Program-made: the position numbers and the translations under genes
In this document: piece by piece, positions 33,622 to 41,429 of the stretch
Position numbering within the stretch: the stretch's first letter is position 1
Layout of the letters: each line of letters begins with the position of its first letter
Notes under the pieces: model-generated
What the model saw: the letters and a program-made list of their open reading frames with translations, nothing else
Told to the model about the DNA's origin: nothing
Databases searched by the model: none
Assembly: GCA_965226755.1 (NCBI GenBank)
Contig: CBDDDT010000003.1
Span: 2,666,001 to 2,730,000, forward strand
Source: Bog-113 sp965226755
GTDB lineage: Bacteria; Acidobacteriota; Terriglobia; Bryobacterales; Bryobacteraceae
DNA: 64,000 nt
Direction: 5' to 3'

Positions 33622-34554
33622 GTGCGAAAGAAGATTACCGTAGTCGGCGCCGGCAATGTGGGCGCGAATTGCGCGATGTGGATCGCGGGCAAAGAACTGG
33701 CCGATGTGGTGCTGGTGGATGTGGTGGAAGGCGTGCCGCAAGGCAAAGGGCTGGACCTGCGGCAGGCCGGGCCGATCAACGGAAGCGACCTGCAGATTAC
33801 GGGGACGAACGGCTATGCGGAGACCGCCAACTCGGACGTCTGCATCATCACGGCGGGATTTCCGCGCAAGCCGGGCATGAGCCGGGACGACCTGCTGCTG
33901 GCCAACTACGAGATCGTTAAGACGGCGACCGAAGGACTGATCGAGCACTCGCCGGAGACTATTCTGATCGTGGTGTCGAACCCGCTGGATGCAATGGCGC
34001 AGACGGCGTTGATGGTCTCCAAGTTTCCCACGCAGCGGGTGATCGGGATGGCGGGCGTGCTGGATACGGCGCGTTTCCGGACGTTCCTGGCCGAAGAGCT
34101 GCAGGTTTCCGTGGAGAATGTGACGGCGGTGGTGCTGGGCGGACATGGAGACACGATGGTGCCGCTGGTGCGGCTTTCGAGCGTGGCGGGAATTCCGCTG
34201 ACGGAACTGCTTTCCCAGGAGCGCCTGGACGCGATCGTGGAGCGCACCAAGAACGGCGGAGCTGAGATCGTGAAGCACCTGAAGACGGGAAGCGCTTACT
34301 ATGCGCCGTCGGCCGCGGCGGTGGAGATGGCGGAATCGATTCTGAAGGACAAGAAGAAGGTTCTGCCGTGCGCCGCGTATCTGGAAGGGGAATACGGGAT
34401 CCACGGCGTGTTCGTGGGAGTGCCGGTGAAGCTGGGCGCGAACGGCATCGAGAAGATCTACGAGATCCAGTTGAGCGCCGAGGAAAGCGCGGCGCTGCAC
34501 AAGAGCGCGGATGCCGTCAAAGAACTGGTCGGCGTCATCAAGAGCAAGCAGTAA
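33622..34554 (+). CDS. mdh: Malate dehydrogenase
   Basis: A 310-residue LDH-like malate dehydrogenase using NAD. The Rossmann motif is V-V-G-A-G-N-V-G-A-N. The specificity loop F-P-R-K-P-G-M-S-R-D-D-L carries arginines typical for malate rather than lactate. The catalytic histidine is in G-G-H-G-D-T-M-V-P. It starts with GTG at 33622, 18 bases after aspS, with GAAGGAG upstream. The tetrameric LDH-like subgroup is common in Acidobacteriota. It feeds the TCA cycle. Confidence 0.93.
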   Translation: MRKKITVVGAGNVGANCAMWIAGKELADVVLVDVVEGVPQGKGLDLRQAGPINGSDLQITGTNGYAETANSDVCIITAGFPRKPGMSRDDLLLANYEIVKTATEGLIEHSPETILIVVSNPLDAMAQTALMVSKFPTQRVIGMAGVLDTARFRTFLAEELQVSVENVTAVVLGGHGDTMVPLVRLSSVAGIPLTELLSQERLDAIVERTKNGGAEIVKHLKTGSAYYAPSAAAVEMAESILKDKKKVLPCAAYLEGEYGIHGVFVGVPVKLGANGIEKIYEIQLSAEESAALHKSADAVKELVGVIKSKQ

Positions 34555-34574
34555 GAGAAAGACAGAATCCATCA

Positions 34575-34934
34575 GTGCCTAAAGTCACCTTTCTTCCCGC
34601 GAACGAGAGTTTTGAATTCGAGAGCGGCAAGCTGCCGTACGGGGAGCACGGGAAGCCCGAGTCGCTGCTCGATGTAGCGATGCATTTCAATTTTCATTTG
34701 GACCATGCATGCGGCGGCAACAACGCCTGCACGACCTGTCATGTCATCGTGAAGGAAGGGATGCAGAACCTGTCTCCCATGGATGACGACGAAGCGGACC
34801 GCGTGGAGACCGCGGCGGATGTGCAACTGAATTCGCGCCTGGGATGCCAGTGCGTGGTGACGGGGGACGTGGTGGCGGAGATTCCCGCGTGGAATCGAAA
34901 TTACATCAGCGAAGGCGGGAAGTCGACTTTGTAG
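34575..34934 (+). CDS. 2Fe-2S ferredoxin, ISC/adrenodoxin type
   Basis: A 119-residue ferredoxin. Cluster cysteines are C46, C52, C55 and C91 in H-A-C-G-G-N-N-A-C-T-T-C and L-G-C-Q-C, the C-x5-C-x2-C...C arrangement of ISC ferredoxins. The M-D-D-D-E-A-D-R-V helix, a partner-binding surface in this family, is intact. It starts with GTG at 34575, 20 bases after mdh. No other isc genes are nearby. The role is presumably electron supply to iron-sulfur cluster assembly or a monooxygenase. Confidence 0.9.
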   Translation: MPKVTFLPANESFEFESGKLPYGEHGKPESLLDVAMHFNFHLDHACGGNNACTTCHVIVKEGMQNLSPMDDDEADRVETAADVQLNSRLGCQCVVTGDVVAEIPAWNRNYISEGGKSTL

Positions 34935-35185
34935 TGCGGCTAGCGGTCACTTCGGCCTCGCCGTGAAGCGATCCCGGCAGAGGTTCATCATGTTCGACCA
35001 TGCTTTCCAATGACAGGTGTGACCCCATGTCGCAGCGCCTTCTCATGCAGGGCCGGGCAGTAAGCGTGCCAGCGGAATTCGTCCGGCTCAACGACGATGT
35101 TGAAAGTGCAGTTTTTTAATAACCGGACGCATCTTCCGGCCTTAGTTTAGCGAAGAGGTGGAGTGGCGACCCGCGCAGTTCTCCC

Positions 35186-36097
35186 CTACAGCGGGGTGCT
35201 TCCGGAGCGGCGAAGTTCTCCGCTTTGCAGCAGGCTGACGAGGCGGTCGAGCATGTCCTGACTGACCTTGGCGGTGATGGAGATGTGGCGGGCGTTTTGC
35301 TCGACATGGAATCCGTCCCAGAGGCGCAGGAGTTCCTTGTGACCTTCGGGGACGGCGAGACGGCCTAAGCCGATGAGACCGCGCGCGGCGTCGCCGAGGC
35401 TCTTGGCGTCGTCTTCGGTTTTGACTTCGCCCTCAATCGTCGCGTCAAAGCCATCGCGCAGGTTAGCCCAAAAGACGGTGCGCTCGACGCCGCGGAAGAT
35501 CTGGGCGAAATCGGGTCCGCCCTGCTGCATGGTGAAAGAGCCGGGCAGGCTGAAACCGCCGAGAGACACGGACCAGATCTGGCTGCTGGCGGGAATGCGC
35601 TCGGCCTGGGCGAGGAGTTCGGGCGTGGCCGGGGCAGCGCCGGATTTCCAGTGATCGAGGGCCGCGTAGAGAGCGGGAAGCGGACCGGCGGCGGCGGTGG
35701 TGGCGTCGAGAAGGCAGAAGCCGGAGTCGCCGTTGCCGTGGATCACGTAGATGCCGTGCCGGATGGTCTTCAGGCTGCCGAAATCGGTCACTTTGAAAGT
35801 GCCGCGCGCGAGCGCCACGGAATTGCCTTGAGTGCGGTCGGAAGCGATCAGCATTTCGCGCACGTCGCGGCGCGGGTCGAACCCGGTCTCGCGAGTGAAG
35901 CGGTCCAGATCGGAGAGCTTGTTCTGTTCGAGCAGCTTGCGGTACATCGGCGTGGTCTTGATCTGATCCATGCGGACGCCGAGCAGCGAAACGGCGCCGG
36001 GCGGAATCATGCGAGCCAACACGGGATCGGGATGGATCTGCGCGAAGGCGCTGGCGGCCGCGACGGCCAGCAAGAGGAGAACGGAAGGAAGTCGCAT
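35186..36097 (-). CDS. Secreted protein of unknown function in ABC exporter operon
   Basis: A 303-residue protein with a signal peptide (R-L-P-S-V-L-L-L-L-A-V-A-A-A-S-A-F-A). The mature part begins with a recognisable P-P-G-A-V-S-L-L-G-V-R-M stretch and shows alternating strands and helices. This is reminiscent of large exported hypotheticals that carry repeated DUF3352-like segments. It starts exactly at the stop of the permease gene (TGATG), so the three genes form one translationally linked unit. Because of that arrangement it may be a substrate-capturing or accessory factor of the exporter. Confidence 0.65.
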   Translation of the reverse strand: MRLPSVLLLLAVAAASAFAQIHPDPVLARMIPPGAVSLLGVRMDQIKTTPMYRKLLEQNKLSDLDRFTRETGFDPRRDVREMLIASDRTQGNSVALARGTFKVTDFGSLKTIRHGIYVIHGNGDSGFCLLDATTAAAGPLPALYAALDHWKSGAAPATPELLAQAERIPASSQIWSVSLGGFSLPGSFTMQQGGPDFAQIFRGVERTVFWANLRDGFDATIEGEVKTEDDAKSLGDAARGLIGLGRLAVPEGHKELLRLWDGFHVEQNARHISITAKVSQDMLDRLVSLLQSGELRRSGSTPL

Positions 36098-36927
36098 CAG
36101 AAGTTCCGGCGGTTGAAGATCCAAAGTCCGGCGCCGAGCATGACGATGCCGAAGATGGCGGTGGACCAGAGAGGCATCCAGCTTCCAATTGGTTTGGACA
36201 TAATGATGCTCATCATGATGTTGGCGCTATCCGGCAGTTTGGGGAACAGATAGTAGAGGCCGCGGACGATGTCGCGCGAGATCTCCGAACTGAGGAGCCG
36301 CTCAAACATGGACTTGCCCGCGAGGACGGAGCTGAGCACGGCGAGCGCGAAGGTAGCCAGGATGGAGACCGCGGCGCTTTCATAGAGAACGGCCGTCAGC
36401 AGAATGAACGCGAGCATGACGGAGAAGACGGCCAGGGTGACGATGGCGGCCAGCAGCAGGTGGGGACGCCACACGCTGGTCTTCCAACCGAAAATGAGCC
36501 AGAAGCCGAGCACGAGGTAGAACAGGTTCGCGGCGACGATGAGCAGATTGCCGACGTAACGGCCGAGCAGCAGGTGGTAGCGCTTGACCGGTTTGGAAAG
36601 GAGCAGTTCGACGCGGCCCGGCTCGAACACGGCGGAGATCAGGCCGGCGGAGGCGAAGATGGCCAAGCCCATGCCGACGGTGTAGAGAAAGCCCGAGAGT
36701 CCGGCTTGGGCGCTGCGGACCATTTGTTCCGCGCTTATCGAGGCGTTGTTGCGATTGGTTCTCCCGAAGATGGATACCGAGGCCACCAACCCGTTGACCA
36801 CGTCCACGCGCATGATCAGAAGGAAGAAGATGAGCAGCGCGGTGGAGGAGAAGAAGAACGCCCAGAAGACTTTGCGGGCGAGCGCTTCGCGGAAGGTGTC
36901 GCGCACGAGAGCAGCGGTGATGTTCAT
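36097..36927 (-). CDS. ABC-2 type transporter permease
   Basis: A 276-residue membrane protein with six predicted hydrophobic segments and an early R-D-T-F-R-E-A-L-A-R-K helix. It has the motif F-E-P-G-R-V-E-L-L-L-S-K-P, characteristic of ABC-2/NosY-type permeases. It pairs with the ATPase encoded immediately upstream (ATGA overlap at 36924-36927). The substrate is unknown; such two-gene exporters move lipids, copper-handling factors or antibiotics. Confidence 0.87.
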   Translation of the reverse strand: MNITAALVRDTFREALARKVFWAFFFSSTALLIFFLLIMRVDVVNGLVASVSIFGRTNRNNASISAEQMVRSAQAGLSGFLYTVGMGLAIFASAGLISAVFEPGRVELLLSKPVKRYHLLLGRYVGNLLIVAANLFYLVLGFWLIFGWKTSVWRPHLLLAAIVTLAVFSVMLAFILLTAVLYESAAVSILATFALAVLSSVLAGKSMFERLLSSEISRDIVRGLYYLFPKLPDSANIMMSIIMSKPIGSWMPLWSTAIFGIVMLGAGLWIFNRRNF

Positions 36928-37844
36928 TTGGATTCCACCGTCCGGATGAAGACTTCTTCGAGGGAACTGGAAGCGCGCACCATGGATTCGACTTCGCACT
37001 GGCCGGCGCGGAGGAGATCGATCGCGCCGTTGGCTTCTTCGCGGGTGCCAAACAGGAAGGAAAGCGAGCCGTTACTGGCGGCCACGGCGCGGGCGCGGGA
37101 GCGCAACTCGGCGGCGAGATTGTCGGTTATGTGCTCGGCTTCAATGCGGTAGCCCCCGCCGGCGGTGAGGTCTTTGACGCTGCCTTCGAGCGCGACCTTG
37201 CCCTTATTGATGATGGCGACGTCGCGGCAGAACAGCTCTACTTCCTGGAGGAGATGCGAGTTGAGGAAGATGGTCACGCCCTTGCGTTCCAGGTCATAGA
37301 GGATGTCGCGAATCTGCTTGCGGCCTACGGGATCGACGCCGTCGGACGGTTCGTCGAGAACGAGCAGGCGCGGCTCGTGCAGGATGGCCTGAGCCAGACC
37401 GACGCGCTGCAGCATGCCTTTGGAATACTTGCTGAGCCGGGTGGTTCCCCAGCGATCGAGGCCGACCCTGTCGAGCAGTTCCGGGATGCGTTTCCGGCGG
37501 ATGGCCGAAGGAACGCCGGAGAGCGCGCCGTAGAAATCCAGCATGTCGCTCCCGGTCATGTAGGTGGGGAAGCGGTGATTTTCGGGAAGGTAGCCGATGA
37601 CGCGGCGGGATTCAGGAAGCCATGAATCCTGGCCGAAGACGAGCGCGCGTCCGGAGGTCGGATGGGTGCAGGCGAGCAGCATCTTTACGAATGTGGTTTT
37701 GCCGGCGCCGTTGGGGCCCAGGAGTCCGAACGTGGAGCCTTCCTCCACGCGGAGCGACAGACTGTCCACGGCGCGCATTTCGTTCTTGGTCCAGCGCTGC
37801 TTATAGACCTTGGTCAGGGCTTCGGATTCGATGGCGTAGGTCAC
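36924..37844 (-). CDS. ABC transporter ATP-binding protein
   Basis: A 306-residue ATPase of the CcmA/NatA type. Walker A is G-P-N-G-A-G-K-T (residues 43-50), the signature region reads L-S-K-Y-S-K-G-M-L-Q-R-V, and Walker B is L-L-V-L-D-E-P. It powers the permease encoded directly downstream. The signature motif departs from L-S-G-G-Q, as is common in this subfamily. It is divergent from an amidohydrolase gene, with a 76-base gap holding a TTGC/GCAA inverted repeat near 37879-37894. Confidence 0.93.
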   Translation of the reverse strand: MTYAIESEALTKVYKQRWTKNEMRAVDSLSLRVEEGSTFGLLGPNGAGKTTFVKMLLACTHPTSGRALVFGQDSWLPESRRVIGYLPENHRFPTYMTGSDMLDFYGALSGVPSAIRRKRIPELLDRVGLDRWGTTRLSKYSKGMLQRVGLAQAILHEPRLLVLDEPSDGVDPVGRKQIRDILYDLERKGVTIFLNSHLLQEVELFCRDVAIINKGKVALEGSVKDLTAGGGYRIEAEHITDNLAAELRSRARAVAASNGSLSFLFGTREEANGAIDLLRAGQCEVESMVRASSSLEEVFIRTVESK

Positions 37845-37920
37845 GAGCTTATTCCAAGATACTGTTCATCCAGGAACTACGTTGCTTTAAGAGGCAAAGT
37901 TCAGACAATATTATGGACGC

Positions 37921-38748
37921 ATGCGCATTGACTCGCACCAGCACTACTGGGATATCCACCGGTTCCGTTATTTCTGGATGAACGACCGGACGCCAAGCAT
38001 TCTGAAACAGAACTTTCTGCCGGCCGACTTGCGGCCGATTTACGAACTGAACCGGATGGACGGTTCCGTGCTGGTGCAGGCGAGCCACACGATGGAGGAG
38101 ACGTGGTGGTCGCTGGAACTGGCGGAGGCGGAGAAGAGCATTCTGGGGGTGGTGGCGTGGGTGGATCTGACGGACGAGGGATTGGGCAAAACGCTCGATA
38201 AGGCGCAGGAATACCGGTTCTTCAAGGGTGTGCGGCACCTGGTGCAGGACGAGGCGGACGACGACTGGCTGCTGCGGCCGGATGTTCTGGAAGGGCTGCG
38301 GGAGCTGGCGCGGCGGCGCATTCCGTTCGATCTGTGCATTCATCCGCGCCATTTGTCGCGCGTGCCGACGGTGGCGGAGCGCGCGCCGGAGCTGCGGATG
38401 GTGGTGGATCATCTGGCGAAGCCGTTCATCGCCGAGCGCGAGATGGAGCCGTGGGCGAAGGATATCGCCATCGTCGCGAAATATCCGCAGATCTATTGCA
38501 AGCTGAGCGGAATGATCACGGAAGCGGGTTCCCATTGGGCGCCATCCGACATACAGCCGTATCTGTCGCATTGCTTCCGGGAGTTCGGGGCCAACCGGTG
38601 CATGTTCGGGAGCGACTGGCCGGTTTGCCTGGTGGCGGGGACGTGGAAGCAGGCGCTGGCGGCGTTCACACAGGCGCTGGGCGCGCGCGAGGTAGGCGTG
38701 CGGGAGAAGCTGATGGGTCTAACGGCGCAGGAGTTCTACCAGCTTTAG
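37921..38748 (+). CDS. Amidohydrolase-2 family protein, L-fuconolactonase/rhamnonolactonase-like
   Basis: A 275-residue metal-dependent hydrolase of the COG3618 type. It starts R-I-D-S-H-Q-H-Y-W-D and has G-V-R-H-L-V-Q-D-E, I-H-P-R-H-L, V-V-D-H-L-A-K-P and F-G-S-D-W-P-V-C-L at the expected metal and substrate positions. Members open aldonolactones of deoxy-sugars. Together with the fucosidase at 16.9 kb this could serve fucose or rhamnose use, but the genes are not linked. The gene is isolated and divergent from the ABC operon. Confidence 0.85.
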   Translation: MRIDSHQHYWDIHRFRYFWMNDRTPSILKQNFLPADLRPIYELNRMDGSVLVQASHTMEETWWSLELAEAEKSILGVVAWVDLTDEGLGKTLDKAQEYRFFKGVRHLVQDEADDDWLLRPDVLEGLRELARRRIPFDLCIHPRHLSRVPTVAERAPELRMVVDHLAKPFIAEREMEPWAKDIAIVAKYPQIYCKLSGMITEAGSHWAPSDIQPYLSHCFREFGANRCMFGSDWPVCLVAGTWKQALAAFTQALGAREVGVREKLMGLTAQEFYQL

Positions 38749-38756
38749 GAAAAACG

Positions 38757-39380
38757 CTACTTCATCTGCCTGCGGAGCCACTGTTTCCGTTTGATGTCGG
38801 CCATGGGACCGGTGAATTGCGGCATCTCGGGGACCTGGATCCGGGGCGGCGACGGAACAAAGCCATTCGGCGGCATGGCGGGCACGGCGGGCACGGCGGG
38901 AGGCGTGGCGAGCGCGGCGAGTTCCTGGCGGGTGCGATCGATCAGGCGCTGCAGGCGGCCCTGGTGGCGGCTGAGCTGGTCGAAGACGCGGGCGTTGGCC
39001 TGGAAGGCGGCGGCCTGAGCGAGGGCATGGAGTGTGGCATCGTCGAGCGGGCCGAATTCGGCGGCGATTCGTTCGAGATGCTGAGCGGCGCCGAGGGTCA
39101 AAAGATTGCTCTCGATGGCGACGAGGCGGTTGAGGCGCCAGCGGGCGTCGACGAGACTCTGGACGAGTTCCTGCTGGTCGGGAGTCCGAGGGTGGAAGCG
39201 CCGCGTATACGAGGCGTTCAGAGCTTCGTAGGCCGCATGGTCCTCGGACGGAAGGACGACGGTTTGGGAATCGAGGCCGTGTTTCAGGGCGTTGAAGCGG
39301 ACGCGGTTCTTGCCTTCCTCGGTGCGAGGACCGGTGGAATGCTGGGCGTTCTCAAGATTGACAGAGGCGTTGGCGGACAT
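38757..39380 (-). CDS. Conserved hypothetical protein with STGPRT-EGK motif
   Basis: A 207-residue protein recognised by N-A-Q-H-S-T-G-P-R-T-E-E-G-K followed by N-A-L-K-H-G-L. Small proteins with this motif are abundant in soil bacteria and unassigned. The middle is helical and charged (Q-Q-E-L-V-Q-S-L-V-D-A-R-W-R-L-N). The C-terminus holds a proline/alanine run encoded by a short GGC-GGG-CAC repeat (38878-38901). I chose the start at 39380, where the conserved motif begins soon after. It is a single gene, convergent with the amidohydrolase. Confidence 0.75.
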   Translation of the reverse strand: MSANASVNLENAQHSTGPRTEEGKNRVRFNALKHGLDSQTVVLPSEDHAAYEALNASYTRRFHPRTPDQQELVQSLVDARWRLNRLVAIESNLLTLGAAQHLERIAAEFGPLDDATLHALAQAAAFQANARVFDQLSRHQGRLQRLIDRTRQELAALATPPAVPAVPAMPPNGFVPSPPRIQVPEMPQFTGPMADIKRKQWLRRQMK

Positions 39381-39427
39381 GTGAATGGTTTCCTGAGCCC
39401 AAGTTACCGGACGAAGGAATGGGGGCA

Positions 39428-39468
39428 GTGAGCGTCTTACAGGCAAGATGCAGATAGCAGACGCTCAC
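39428..39468. repeat. 10-base-pair inverted repeat with 21-base spacer
   Basis: GTGAGCGTCT (39428-39437) and AGACGCTCAC (39459-39468) are perfect complements. The pair lies between the patatin-like gene and the gene starting at 39380. No T tract follows on either strand, so an operator or an mRNA hairpin is more likely than a terminator. Confidence 0.7.
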
Positions 39469-39522
39469 AAAGATTTGATTTACGGGTGATCGCGGTTTTC
39501 TACGCCTCCGGCGTGGCTGGAC

Positions 39523-41367
39523 TTAGATCCTTGCCCGGAGGCGCAGTTCCGGTTTAGGTTTGGGAGAGCGCTTGCTTAACACCTCATCGGACTGCGATGC
39601 TCTGGCCAAGTCCGTGATCTCCTTAGCCGCGCGCGCGAAATCAGCCCGCTCGGACGCCGCGATCGGATAAGTCGCCGGTCCATCGGCAGAAGTGCCTTCA
39701 AGATAGTGTTCCAGCGGAGAATCCGGGGCCACGGGATTGTGAAAACCCAAGTCGAAATTTTTCATCCAGTCGTCGGTACCCGCTAGCGCCGTTAAGAACC
39801 GCGCCCAGCGATGTTCTTTCCAGCGTGGAGAGCCGGACTGACTAAATTCCTGGACCAGAACTTCCCCGGCCCGGCGGCCCCGGTCGCTCAGACGAAGGAT
39901 GGTATCGCGATCCATGTCTATGTTCAAACCTCCTTCCGAAGGCCTTTGGCTTATGTGAATCATACGGTCCCGCACGCCAGGCAGGAGTGATTGACGCGTA
40001 TCTTGCCATGTCTGCATGGCATTCAGGATGGCTCCGAAGAAACCCGCGAGCGAACCAAATTCGCCCGGTTGCTCGAAACGCACCCATTCCTGTTGCACCG
40101 CCCTCCCCGCCTTCGGCAAGTAAACAGCGTCCTCCTCTTTGGGATAGTCCGGATGGAAGCCCTTCAGGTCGATCGCGAACGTGGGCCACCGGGGAACGGC
40201 TGAATCGAAGAAATGCACCGGCAGATTGCTGCATTCGCCTCCGTCAGAGAACCAACAACGGTCCGCTACAGGAGACGTCGATCCCTCGTTCCGCTTCAAT
40301 GTGTAGTCCACGGCATAAAGGGGCACGGCGCTGATCAGGAGCGGAAAGCTAAGGCTCATCCGGGTGGCGACCACGACGGGCAGGTGCTCCGGAGCGGGAA
40401 AGGCAATGAGTGCTTCTCCGTCCTCGGTGACGGGACGAAATCCTTTTCGCGCCGGCTCATTTTTGAGCATATGGTCGATTACGGTTTCCGGGAAAAGCTG
40501 CCTGAAGTCAGCGGGCGAGAAATAGAACATCTGATCGGGGTCGCGAAAGGGAAGGCGGTAAGGCCGGCCCAGATTCAGCGCTGTCGTCATCATCTCGAGA
40601 TTTACGCCCGGAACCTGGGTGGAGACAGCCGATTGCGCTGTTGGTGACGGCGCGGAATAGAGATCCCCAAAAGTAAGGGGCCTGCCTGCTGGATCTAAGC
40701 CGGATAGTTCGTTCAGATAGCTGGTCAGCCAGTTGGTGAGCGGGCCTTCCGTATCTTTGCCGACCGCCGTAGAAGGGCTGAAGGCTTTCGAGAGTCCGTA
40801 GAAGTTGGCGGGAACGGCGCGAGTGACGAGCACCCAAAAGCGAGCGGCGAGAGCAGAAACCAGACCGCACAGGAGCAGGATCAGAGCACAAAGCAAAGTA
40901 ATGGCCGATTGCACTCCGAACGGCTGGCGGAAAGCAGTGACTCCAACGAACAGTCCGGGCGCCGCTCCAAGCAGGGATGTCACGGGATATTCGAGCACCG
41001 CTGTTCGCCATGCAGCCGACAGCCTTCCTAATGCGGTCTTTTGCGACAGAAACGCCATCGCCAATCCGAAGGCCGGGGAAGTGGCGCTGTCAGGCTTGAA
41101 CATCTTCAACAGGCGCGAATCGCTTCCTATCCATTCCGGAAGCATGCTGAATTTATCGAACCCGCCCCCCGCTTGGCGGCGCCTGCCGCATTCAGCCGCC
41201 GCGGCGGCCGCGGCAGCGATGGCTCCGGCGGACGTTCCACCGATATTGACGAAAGAATATCTTTCCGCCAGGGCGCAAACTGTAAGCGGATAGATAACTC
41301 CGCTCGCTATGCCGCCCTTCATGATTAAGTCGCACAGGAGCGACGGAGCGCTGTAGTCCTTTGACAT
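39523..41367 (-). CDS. Patatin-like phospholipase with internal membrane segment
   Basis: A 614-residue patatin-fold lipid hydrolase. The oxyanion loop G-G-I-A-S-G-V-I-Y-P (residues 18-27), the nucleophile elbow G-T-S-A-G with S46, and the acid in S-D-G-G-E with D375 are all present. Between them lie two hydrophobic stretches (about residues 128-146 and 155-181), so the catalytic dyad is split around a membrane anchor. The family pattern is otherwise intact, and activity on phospholipids is plausible. It is 62 bases downstream of a 741-residue unassigned gene and probably in the same transcript. Confidence 0.85.
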   Translation of the reverse strand: MSKDYSAPSLLCDLIMKGGIASGVIYPLTVCALAERYSFVNIGGTSAGAIAAAAAAAAECGRRRQAGGGFDKFSMLPEWIGSDSRLLKMFKPDSATSPAFGLAMAFLSQKTALGRLSAAWRTAVLEYPVTSLLGAAPGLFVGVTAFRQPFGVQSAITLLCALILLLCGLVSALAARFWVLVTRAVPANFYGLSKAFSPSTAVGKDTEGPLTNWLTSYLNELSGLDPAGRPLTFGDLYSAPSPTAQSAVSTQVPGVNLEMMTTALNLGRPYRLPFRDPDQMFYFSPADFRQLFPETVIDHMLKNEPARKGFRPVTEDGEALIAFPAPEHLPVVVATRMSLSFPLLISAVPLYAVDYTLKRNEGSTSPVADRCWFSDGGECSNLPVHFFDSAVPRWPTFAIDLKGFHPDYPKEEDAVYLPKAGRAVQQEWVRFEQPGEFGSLAGFFGAILNAMQTWQDTRQSLLPGVRDRMIHISQRPSEGGLNIDMDRDTILRLSDRGRRAGEVLVQEFSQSGSPRWKEHRWARFLTALAGTDDWMKNFDLGFHNPVAPDSPLEHYLEGTSADGPATYPIAASERADFARAAKEITDLARASQSDEVLSKRSPKPKPELRLRARI

Positions 41368-41429
41368 TGCATTTACTCCGAGCCGGGCACAGATCTGACC
41401 GGAAGAACTGACCCACTCATGCCGCCCAT

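Noticed and set aside
28492..34572. A 2026-codon open frame on the minus strand, of which only the last third is the S9 peptidase
   Set aside because: The upstream 1329 codons run opposite hisS, aspS and mdh. Their product is histidine/arginine/glutamine-rich and fits the high-GC antisense artefact of strongly biased genes. The peptidase has its own ribosome-binding site and signal peptide at 30585.
38878..38901. Short GGC-GGG-CAC tandem repeat
   Set aside because: It lies inside a coding gene and only encodes a proline/alanine linker; not a mobile or regulatory repeat.
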